From positions 1 through 33,062 of the forward strand of contig JAACVI010000074.1 in the NCBI GenBank assembly GCA_009992505.1: 33,062 nt of DNA. Direction: 5' to 3'. Under the pieces are notes generated by a model that had not been told where the DNA came from, ran no database searches, and was given only the letters and a program-made list of their open reading frames with translations. This DNA is from Myxococcales bacterium (GTDB taxonomy: Bacteria > Myxococcota_A > Polyangia > Polyangiales > Houyiibacteriaceae). How positions within the stretch are numbered: the first letter of the stretch is position 1; the number at the start of each line of letters is the position of its first letter. A program made the position numbers and the translations under genes. This document shows, piece after piece, positions 7,067 to 13,861 of this stretch.

Positions 7067-8059
7067 ATGGAGATCGACGCATTGCTCGAGGGCGCGCGGG
7101 CTGGAACCTTCCCGCCCTGCGTCGTCTTGGTGGGAGACGAGAGCTTCCTCGCGAGCCGCGCCGTGGACGCTCTGCGCAAGGCCGTCGTCGGGGACGGGCC
7201 GCGGGGTTTCAACGAGGATCTGTTCGAAGGACGCGGCGCCAAGGCGGCGACCGTGGTGTCGGCGGCGCAGACGCTGCCGATGATGGCCAGCGCCCGGCTG
7301 GTGCTGCTGCGGCGCGTCGACCAGATGAGCCCGACGGATCAGGCGAGCATGGGCGAGTACTTGGCCTCCCCCTCCGAGTCGACCTGCCTCTTGATGACGG
7401 CGGAGAAGCTCGACGGCCGAGGCAAGCTGGCCAAGGCCGCCAAGAAGTCGAAGGCCTGGGTCGACGTGCGTCCCTTGAAGCATGGCGCCCTGCGCAGCTT
7501 CGCCCAGAACGAGGCGCGCGCTCGAGGCCACGCGCTCTTGGGCAACGGCGTGGAGGCGCTGCTGGACGCCCTAGGCGAAGATCTGGCCGCAATCGACGAC
7601 GCCCTCGAGCGCCTCTCGCTCTTCGTGGGTCCCGGCGTGGCCATCGACGCCGAGGCCGTGCATGCCTGTGTCACCCGCGTCCGCGCCGACTCGATCTGGC
7701 TGCTGGTGGACGCCGTGGGGCTGAAGGAGCGCGACAAGGCGCTCGAGGCGGCGAGCTCGCTCCTGGCCGACCGACAACCGCCGCTGCGCATCCTGGCCAT
7801 GTTGGCGCGGCAGCTGCGCATGGTCGCGCGCATGCGTCAGGCGCTGGCCGAGGGTCTCCGTGGCGCCGAAGCCGCCAAGCAGGCGGGCGCGCCGCCCTTC
7901 AAGGCCGGCGAGCTGGGCCGCGCCGCCCAACGCTTCCGCCTGGCGGATCTGGGCCGCGCCTTCGAGACGCTGGCGGAGGTCGACATGGCCCTTAAGGGCA
8001 GCCGCCGCCCGCCCGAGACGATCCTGCAAGAAGGCATCCTGCGCCTCACGCATCGCTAA
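7067..8059 (+). CDS. holA: DNA polymerase III subunit delta
   Basis: 330 aa, the usual HolA length. Delta opens the beta sliding clamp within the clamp-loader complex. The N-terminal AAA-like fold has CVVLVGDESFLASRAVDAL and ASARLVLLRRVDQM, without a functional Walker A, as expected for delta. The C-terminal collar contains QPPLRILAMLARQLRMVARM and PPFKAGELGRAAQRF, which is typical of HolA. It begins 18 nt after the exported-protein gene. The next intact gene on the other strand is rpsT; holA and rpsT are neighbours in many bacteria, which supports the call. Confidence 0.93.
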   Translation: MEIDALLEGARAGTFPPCVVLVGDESFLASRAVDALRKAVVGDGPRGFNEDLFEGRGAKAATVVSAAQTLPMMASARLVLLRRVDQMSPTDQASMGEYLASPSESTCLLMTAEKLDGRGKLAKAAKKSKAWVDVRPLKHGALRSFAQNEARARGHALLGNGVEALLDALGEDLAAIDDALERLSLFVGPGVAIDAEAVHACVTRVRADSIWLLVDAVGLKERDKALEAASSLLADRQPPLRILAMLARQLRMVARMRQALAEGLRGAEAAKQAGAPPFKAGELGRAAQRFRLADLGRAFETLAEVDMALKGSRRPPETILQEGILRLTHR

Positions 8060-8073
8060 CGAGGGCGAGCGCC

Positions 8074-8238
8074 CTACTCCGTCCAGGGCAACGTCGCTTC
8101 GACGGGTTCGGCGGCGTCGGCGCGCTGGGTCTGGAAATGCAGCGTCGTCGGCGTCGGAAAGTCGACCTGTCCGGGGTAGACGTAGTCCCAGTCCGCCCAG
8201 TCGACCTGCTGCGCGCAGCCCCAAGGCCGCGATGCGCT
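8074..8238 (-). pseudogene. start-less 3' coding remnant downstream of rpsT
   Basis: On the minus strand, in the same frame as rpsT, 54 sense codons run from just after the last TAG of the 18-bp array to a TAG at 8074-8076. The frame has no ATG, GTG or TTG before the last few codons. Codon third positions are strongly G/C, and the peptide looks like real protein: RPWGCAQQVDWADWDYVYP, then FPTPTTLHFQTQ, ending EATLPWTE. I read it as the 3' end of a gene that once followed rpsT and lost its 5' part where the array now sits. No family is recognised. It ends 14 nt from the convergent holA stop. Confidence 0.4.
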
Positions 8239-8364
8239 CTAGGCCTGTTCGATACGCTAGGCCTGTTCGAGACCCTAGACCGCTTCGAAACCCTAGACCG
8301 CTTCGAAACCCTAGACCGCTTCGAAACCCTAGGCCGCTTCGAAACCCTAGGCCTCTTCGAGACC
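8239..8364. repeat. 18-bp tandem array, 7 copies, overlapping the rpsT stop
   Basis: Seven contiguous 18-bp units start at 8239, 8257, 8275, 8293, 8311, 8329 and 8347. The central three are identical (CTAGACCGCTTCGAAACC); the outer ones vary at up to six positions. The right-most unit (8347-8364) is the last six codons of rpsT, including its stop. Read in the rpsT frame, each unit gives Gly/Arg-Leu/Phe/Ile-Glu-X-Ala/Val-stop. The array therefore looks like expansion of the rpsT 3' end. Confidence 0.95.
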
Positions 8365-8616
8365 ACTGACGCGCTGAGTGAGGCGCGAGATGTAGCGGGA
8401 TCCCGTCTTGCGATGGAAGATGCCCTTGCTCACGGCCATGTCGATGCGACGAATCGCAGCCGGCAATGCGGCCTTGGCGGTGGCCATGTCTCCCGAGTCG
8501 ATGGCGGCGCGCACGCGCTTCACCAGCGTCCGCACGTGGGAGCGGATGGTCTTGTTGCGCGCGGTGCGCTTGAAGGTCTGTCGGATCCGCTTCTTCGCGG
8601 ACGCGTGATTGGCCAC
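8347..8616 (-). CDS. rpsT: 30S ribosomal protein S20
   Basis: 89 aa. S20 binds 16S rRNA during small-subunit assembly. The start is GTG at 8616, giving the family N terminus (M)ANHASAKKRIRQTFKR; a GGAG Shine-Dalgarno lies about seven bases upstream. Further S20 landmarks are RNKTIRSHVRTLVKRV and KGIFHRKTGSRYISRL. A longer frame to 8673 is not supported, and a good promoter lies within that stretch. The stop codon is inside an 18-bp repeat unit that has been amplified downstream, so all seven units end in TAG in this frame. Confidence 0.97.
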   Translation of the reverse strand: MANHASAKKRIRQTFKRTARNKTIRSHVRTLVKRVRAAIDSGDMATAKAALPAAIRRIDMAVSKGIFHRKTGSRYISRLTQRVSGLEEA

Positions 8617-8644
8617 AGCAGTTCTCCAGGTATCGAGGCTCGCC

Positions 8645-8673
8645 GATGTAGCCCTGGGACAAGGGCCTGTCAA
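8645..8673 (-). promoter_or_regulatory. sigma70-type promoter of rpsT
   Basis: On the minus strand a perfect -35 TTGACA (8668-8673) is followed after exactly 17 bp by TACATC (8645-8650), which matches the -10 consensus at three of six positions. Transcription would begin near 8638, leaving a leader of about 20 nt before the GTG at 8616. The -35 and spacing are excellent; the -10 is moderate. Confidence 0.6.
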
Positions 8674-8800
8674 GGCAGTGCAGGCCGAGATCAGGCGGGT
8701 TCCGGGGCATGTGGGCGAGCGCGCCGTCCAGCGAGCCGACGCGATTGGACAAGATGGCTCGAGCCCAGGCGCTCTCGGAGTTCGACAGAACCTGACGCCG

Positions 8801-8828
8801 GACGGCGACCTCCTCGGGGGTCGCCGTC
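8801..8828 (-). terminator. strong hairpin after the glucan phosphorylase gene
   Basis: A perfect 10-bp inverted repeat, GACGGCGACC / GGTCGCCGTC, with an 8-nt loop begins 13 nt after the stop at 8842. There is no T-tract, as is common in high-GC genomes. It would serve the minus-strand phosphorylase gene and separate it from rpsT. Confidence 0.45.
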
Positions 8829-8841
8829 GACGCGTCGGGGA

Positions 8842-10989
8842 TCAGAGGTGCCGGAAGTCCGCGAGCTCGAGGCCCGCGGCGGGCAAGTAGAGGCCGGCCG
8901 CGTAGTCCTTGACCATGCGGTCCGAGTTGAAGCGCCAGGCCAGGGTCGCGATCGACCGTCGCACGCGCGTCAGCCAGCGATGGGGCCGGCCGTGCTCGTC
9001 GCGATCGTAGTAGAGCGGCACGACCTCGTCTTCGAGCGTGTGCATCAGGTCCACCGCGTCGCGCGCGTCCTGCACGTTGGGGTCCATGTGCACGCCGCCC
9101 GTGCCGATGGAGAAGCCGTTCATCCCGTCGTAGGCCTCGGCCCACCAGCCGTCGGGGATGGAGCAGTTCAGGCCGCCATTCAACACGACCTTCTGCCCGC
9201 TGGTGCCGGACGCCTCCAGAGGTCGACGCGGGTTGTTGAGCCACACGTCCACGCCCGAGGCGAGCTGACGGCCCACGGCGATGTCGTAGCCCTCGAGCAG
9301 CACGACCTTGCCCAGGAAGCGCGGTTCCCGGGAGACCTGGAACACGCGCTGCAAGACCGCCTTGCCGCCGTCGTCCTTGGGATGGGCCTTGCCCGCGAAG
9401 ATGAGCGTGAGCGGCCTCTCTGGATGGTTCACGAGCCGGTCGAGGCGATCGAGATCGTCGAGCACGAGCCCCGCGCGCTTGTAGGTCGCGAAGCGCCGGG
9501 CGAAGCCGATCAGGAGCCTGTCCGCGGCCAGCGCCGACTCCATCGCCTTGGCCACCGACTCGTCCTCGCCGCGTAGACGCGCGCGCTCGGGCGCGCGATG
9601 CCGCACGAAGCGGATCAGCTCCTCCTTCAGCGAGGTGCGTGCGGTCCACAGCGTGAGGTCCTCCACGCGCTCGATGGGCGCCCAGGTCGAGGGCTCCGCC
9701 TGCGCGCGACGCCAACCCAGAGGCAGGACCTCGTCGTAGACGCGGGACATGGCCGGTGCGAGCCAGGTCGGCAGATGCACGCCGTTGGTGATGTGACCGA
9801 TGGGCACGTCCTGCTCGGGGCGACCCGGCCACAGGCAGGTCCACATCTTGCGGCTGACCTGGCCGTGCAGCGCCGACACGCCGTTGGCGCGATGGGAGAG
9901 CTTGAGCGCGAGCACGGTCATGCAGAAGGTCTCGTGGCCGTCGTCGGGCCGCACGCGGCCGAGGCCGAGCAGCTCGCGCTCCGAGATGCCCAGGGCGTCG
10001 CGCAGAGGCCCGAGCTGTTGCTCGACCAGGTCGGGCTCGAAGCGGTCGTGACCCGCGGGCACGGGCGTGTGCGTGGTGAAGACGGTGCGGCTCGCCACCT
10101 GGAAGCTGGCGTCGGCGAAGCTCCGGCCTTCACGCGCCATCAGCTCGCGCGTGGCCTCGAGCGGCGCGAACGCGCTGTGCCCCTCGTTGAGGTGGTAGAC
10201 GCCGGGGCGGATGCCCATGGCGTGCAGAGCGCGCACGCCCCCCACGCCGAGCAAGAGCTCCTGCCGGGCGCGCATGTGACGATCCCCGCCGTACAGGCGC
10301 GCCGTCAGGCCGCGATCCTGCTCGTCGTTCTCCTCGACGTCCGAGTCGAGCAGGAAGAGGCGGATGCGTCCGACGTTGGCCTCCCAGACGCCCGCGTGCA
10401 GGATGCCCTCGCGGGTCGAGAGCTGGATGCGCAGCGGCTGGCCGGTGGAGTCGTGCACGAGCGAGAGCGGCTGCACCTCGGGATCCACCGTGGGGTAGGT
10501 CTCGTGCTGCCAGCCCGTGGCGTCGAAGTGCTGGGTGAAGTAGCCGCCCGCGTAGAGCAGACCGACCGCGACCAGAGGCAGGCCGAGATCCGAGGCGCTC
10601 TTCACGTGGTCGCCCGAGAGCACGCCGAGGCCACCCGAGTAGATGGGCAACGACTCGTGCAGACCGAATTCGGCGGAGAAGTAAGCCACGGGCCCGCCGG
10701 CCAACACGCCAGCGCGCGTGGGGCCCCAATCCGTGCGGCGCTCGAGGTAGTGCGCGTGCTCCAGCAGCAAGCGGTCGACGCGGGGGTGCAGATCGTGGGC
10801 GCGAGCGGCGGCGTCGAGCTCGGCGTCCGTGAGCGTCCCGAGCTGCGCCATCGGATCGTGTCCGCCGGACTCCCAACGTTCGGGGTCGAGGTCCCGGAAG
10901 ACGCTCTGGGCCCCGAAGTCCCACGCCCAGGCGAGATTGCTGCCCAAGCGCTTGAGCTTGTCCCGAAGGTCGTTGTCGTCACTTTGCAT
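8842..10989 (-). CDS. glgP: alpha-glucan phosphorylase (GT35, short form)
   Basis: 715 aa from the ATG at 10989, with AAGGGA about five bases upstream; this start fits the family, which begins LRDKLKRLGSNLAWAWD. The enzyme releases glucose-1-phosphate from glycogen or maltodextrin using pyridoxal phosphate. Visible blocks: VAYFSAEFGLHESLPIYSGG (the hallmark of the short alpha-glucan phosphorylases), NEGHSAF, FTTHTPVPAGHDRF, GHITNGVHLPTWL, RRFATYKRAGL and EASGTSGQKVVLNG near residue 598, which holds the cofactor lysine. Length and motifs point to the short (Thermotoga/TIGR02094-like) type rather than the 800+ aa E. coli MalP/GlgP type. The gene stands alone with a hairpin behind it. Confidence 0.93.
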   Translation of the reverse strand: MQSDDNDLRDKLKRLGSNLAWAWDFGAQSVFRDLDPERWESGGHDPMAQLGTLTDAELDAAARAHDLHPRVDRLLLEHAHYLERRTDWGPTRAGVLAGGPVAYFSAEFGLHESLPIYSGGLGVLSGDHVKSASDLGLPLVAVGLLYAGGYFTQHFDATGWQHETYPTVDPEVQPLSLVHDSTGQPLRIQLSTREGILHAGVWEANVGRIRLFLLDSDVEENDEQDRGLTARLYGGDRHMRARQELLLGVGGVRALHAMGIRPGVYHLNEGHSAFAPLEATRELMAREGRSFADASFQVASRTVFTTHTPVPAGHDRFEPDLVEQQLGPLRDALGISERELLGLGRVRPDDGHETFCMTVLALKLSHRANGVSALHGQVSRKMWTCLWPGRPEQDVPIGHITNGVHLPTWLAPAMSRVYDEVLPLGWRRAQAEPSTWAPIERVEDLTLWTARTSLKEELIRFVRHRAPERARLRGEDESVAKAMESALAADRLLIGFARRFATYKRAGLVLDDLDRLDRLVNHPERPLTLIFAGKAHPKDDGGKAVLQRVFQVSREPRFLGKVVLLEGYDIAVGRQLASGVDVWLNNPRRPLEASGTSGQKVVLNGGLNCSIPDGWWAEAYDGMNGFSIGTGGVHMDPNVQDARDAVDLMHTLEDEVVPLYYDRDEHGRPHRWLTRVRRSIATLAWRFNSDRMVKDYAAGLYLPAAGLELADFRHL

Positions 10990-11174
10990 GGCTGTCCCTT
11001 GGCTGAGAGTGGCCTGACTCGCAGAGCCTAGCCCCCGGGTCAAGGCCTCCCGGGAGAACGCGTTTCACCACGGACATGGATCGCAGACGTGTGCGCGTGC
11101 CGCCTTGCGCGTACGCTCCGGGCCGTGAATGTTCCCGACCCGCCGACGTAGAACACGGCGGAGCCGGGTGGCGG

Positions 11175-13757
11175 ATGAACGTAGACCACAAGCGAGACAT
11201 GCTCGACCGGCTCGCCCACTGGGTGACGGACGGCCGCGTGCGCGTGCTGACGGTGCTCGCGCTGCTCACGATCGTGCTGGCGACGCAGATCCCGGGCATC
11301 GAGATCGACTCGGCGCCCGAGAACCTACTGTCCTCCTTTGAGGGCAACGATCAGAGCGTGGCGGACGACTTCCATGCGGCCTTCGGCGACACCGACCGCG
11401 TGGTCGTGGTGCTGGTGCAGGCCGACGACATCCTGACCGAGACGCCCCTCGCCTACCTGCGCCGGCTGTCGCAGCACTTCGCCGCCGACCCCGCCGTGGA
11501 GCGCGTGGACGACATCACGCGTCTGCCCTTCCCGCGTCGCGCCGCGCCGGACGCGGAGCCCGCACCCTCGGGCGAGACCCTCGACGACATCGGCGACGCT
11601 CCAGCCGACGATCCGTCGGGCGAGACCCTGGACGACATCGGCGACGCGCAGGACAGCGAGGCCTGGCGAGACGATGTCTCGAACGACGCCATGGACGCCC
11701 TGCTCGATCTGATCGAGAGCGCGCCCGAGCGATTCCCAGGCGGCCTCGCCGGTCTCGGCCCCGAGCTGGCGAAGGTGAAGTCCGACGCCATCGTGCAGGG
11801 CGAGGAGGTCACGCCCGCCGACGTGACCGAGCTGCGGCGCGTGCTGGCCGACGCGCCCCTGGTCGAGGGCCGCCTGATCAGCCACGACCACAAGGTCGCG
11901 GTGGTCGCGCTGCGTCTGCGCGAGATGGGCGCGCGCGACATGCGCCACTGGGTCGAGAACGCCGAGGCGCAATTCACGACCACGCCTCCACCGAGCGGGG
12001 TCAGCGTCCACCTCGGCGGGCTGCCCTATCTGCGCAGCCAGATCGTGACCAACATGCGCTCGGACCAGCTCAAGCTGGTGCCGTTGACGCTGCTGGTCTG
12101 TGTCTTCTTGCTCTTCCTCTCCTTCCGCTGGCTGCCCGGCGTGATCCTGCCCATCGGGGCGGTGTTGATCTCGACCGTGATGGCGGTGGGAGGCATGGCG
12201 CTCGCGGGCGAGCCCATGAACGTGCTCAACAACATCATCCCGCCGTTGTTGATCATCATAGGCATCAGCGACTCGATCCACCTGATCGGGCGCTACCGGG
12301 AAGAGCTGCGGCGCGACGGCAACGTCGTGCGCGCGGGACACGTCACGGTGCGCACGATGGCGGTCGCGTGTCTGCTGACGTCCGTCACCACCGCGGTCGG
12401 CCTCGGCTCCTTGGTCGTGTCCCGCACGGTCATGCTGCGGCACTTCGGCATCACCGCCGCCATCGGCGTGATGGTCGCCTACGTCGTCACCATCACCTTC
12501 ATCCCCGGTGTGTTGACCTGGGTGAAGCCGCCCAAGCGTCAGGTCGAGGCGCGCTTCGCCGGCACGCTCGAGGTCGTCTTGATGAAGATGACGGCGCGCG
12601 TGCTGAAGCGCCCCTACCTCGTGCTCGCGGTCACCTCCGTGGCCCTGGCCGGCTGCATCTGGGGCGCCAGCGGCATCCGCGTCGACCACGCCTTGCTCGA
12701 CCAGTTCGACCCCTCCGATCCGGTGTACATCACCACGCGCCTGCTCGAACGCGAGCTGGACGGTGTGCGCCCGCTCGAGGTGATGGTGCACTCGAGCGAT
12801 CCCAGCGCTCTGACCAGCGCCGCGACCCTCGACGCCCTCGACGGCGTGGAGCGCTGGGCGCGGCAGCAACCCGCCGTGCTGTCCGTGACCGGCCCGAGCG
12901 ACCTGCTGCACGAGACCTGGCATCTCGTCACTGACGATCCGACCAGCCGCACCGAGCCCTTCGGAACCGACAAGCGCTCCCACGCCTTGATGACGCTGCT
13001 GGCCCAGCGCGCCACCAACCCGCTCGACAGCTTCCTCGGAGACGAGGGGCAGCTGCTCCGCATCCAGGTGAAGATGCGGGACGTGGGCGCACAGCGAAGC
13101 GTGGCGCTGATAGCTCAACTCGAGCAGCGCATGGAGGCGGCGACGACCTCGCTTCCGGGTGTGAAGGTCGCCTTCACCGGCGACGCCTACACCGGCTCGC
13201 GCGGTCAGGAGGCGGTGGTCCGCGATCTCTTGAGCAGCTTGATCACGGCCGTGTTGATCATCTTCGTGCTGCTGGCGCTGCTCTTCCGCTCGGTGCGCCT
13301 CGGTCTGCTGTCGATCCCGCCGAACCTGATCCCCCTGGTGGCCACGGTCGCCTACATGGTCGCGCGCGGCATCCCCTTGAACGCCGCCACGGCCATCGTC
13401 TTCTCCATCAGCATCGGCTTGGCCGTGGACGGAACCATCCACGTGCTGGCGCGCTTCCGCGAAGAGACGGGTCGCGGCATGACATCGAACGCAGCGCTCG
13501 TGCGTGCGGCACGTGGCACCGGACGCGCCATCGTGATCAGCGGCGTGACGCTGATGGCGGGCTTCGGCGTGCTGCTCTTCAGCTCCTTCGTGCCCGTGCG
13601 GCACTTCGGTGAATTGATCGCGATCACTGTCGGCTCCTCGCTGCTGGCGACCCTGGTCGTCCAACCCGCGCTGCTCGAGGTCGCGGGGCTACGGCGTCAT
13701 CAGAAGAAGGCGCTGGGCGACAAGCCCGGGAAAGCACGCGCGGCAGTCAAAAGCTGA
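11175..13757 (+). CDS. MMPL/RND superfamily exporter
   Basis: 860 aa from the ATG at 11175; an upstream frame to 11076 is Arg/Pro-rich and looks non-coding. Two similar halves each have one membrane helix, a large outer loop and five more helices (12 in total). The family signature recurs in each half: IIIGISDSIHLIGRYREE in the first and SIGLAVDGTIHVLARFREE in the second. Such proteins (COG1033-like) use the proton gradient to move lipids or hydrophobic molecules. The first outer loop contains a duplicated acidic segment (SGETLDDIGDA twice, 16 residues apart). The C terminus is basic (HQKKALGDKPGKARAAVK). Substrate unknown; no adaptor or outer-membrane partner is adjacent. Confidence 0.9.
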   Translation: MNVDHKRDMLDRLAHWVTDGRVRVLTVLALLTIVLATQIPGIEIDSAPENLLSSFEGNDQSVADDFHAAFGDTDRVVVVLVQADDILTETPLAYLRRLSQHFAADPAVERVDDITRLPFPRRAAPDAEPAPSGETLDDIGDAPADDPSGETLDDIGDAQDSEAWRDDVSNDAMDALLDLIESAPERFPGGLAGLGPELAKVKSDAIVQGEEVTPADVTELRRVLADAPLVEGRLISHDHKVAVVALRLREMGARDMRHWVENAEAQFTTTPPPSGVSVHLGGLPYLRSQIVTNMRSDQLKLVPLTLLVCVFLLFLSFRWLPGVILPIGAVLISTVMAVGGMALAGEPMNVLNNIIPPLLIIIGISDSIHLIGRYREELRRDGNVVRAGHVTVRTMAVACLLTSVTTAVGLGSLVVSRTVMLRHFGITAAIGVMVAYVVTITFIPGVLTWVKPPKRQVEARFAGTLEVVLMKMTARVLKRPYLVLAVTSVALAGCIWGASGIRVDHALLDQFDPSDPVYITTRLLERELDGVRPLEVMVHSSDPSALTSAATLDALDGVERWARQQPAVLSVTGPSDLLHETWHLVTDDPTSRTEPFGTDKRSHALMTLLAQRATNPLDSFLGDEGQLLRIQVKMRDVGAQRSVALIAQLEQRMEAATTSLPGVKVAFTGDAYTGSRGQEAVVRDLLSSLITAVLIIFVLLALLFRSVRLGLLSIPPNLIPLVATVAYMVARGIPLNAATAIVFSISIGLAVDGTIHVLARFREETGRGMTSNAALVRAARGTGRAIVISGVTLMAGFGVLLFSSFVPVRHFGELIAITVGSSLLATLVVQPALLEVAGLRRHQKKALGDKPGKARAAVKS
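11565..11648 (+). repeat. tandem duplication inside the MMPL outer loop
   Basis: Two 36-bp copies (11565-11600 and 11613-11648) with a 48-bp period differ at three positions. They encode PSGETLDDIGDA twice, separated by PADD. Near-identity at the DNA level suggests a recent in-frame duplication. Confidence 0.8.
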
Positions 13758-13826
13758 GGCGTCCAGCGAGGGCTGAACGGGCCGCTCCACGGGCGGCGCT
13801 CCTGTCGACACGCAACCATGTCGAGG

Positions 13827-13856
13827 TTGACCGGGCCAGCGCCGCACCCCGATAAT
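13827..13856 (+). promoter_or_regulatory. promoter of the 14-RCC1 lipoprotein, probably (near-)leaderless
   Basis: TTGACC (13827-13832) and GATAAT (13851-13856) are separated by 18 bp; each matches the sigma70 consensus at five of six positions. The start codon is at 13862, only five bases after the -10 box, so transcription should begin at or next to the A of ATG. Confidence 0.6.
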
Positions 13857-13861
13857 GAGGC

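Noticed and set aside
8239-8364. CRISPR array
   Set aside because: Units are contiguous 18-mers with no spacers and no cas genes nearby; derived from the rpsT end.
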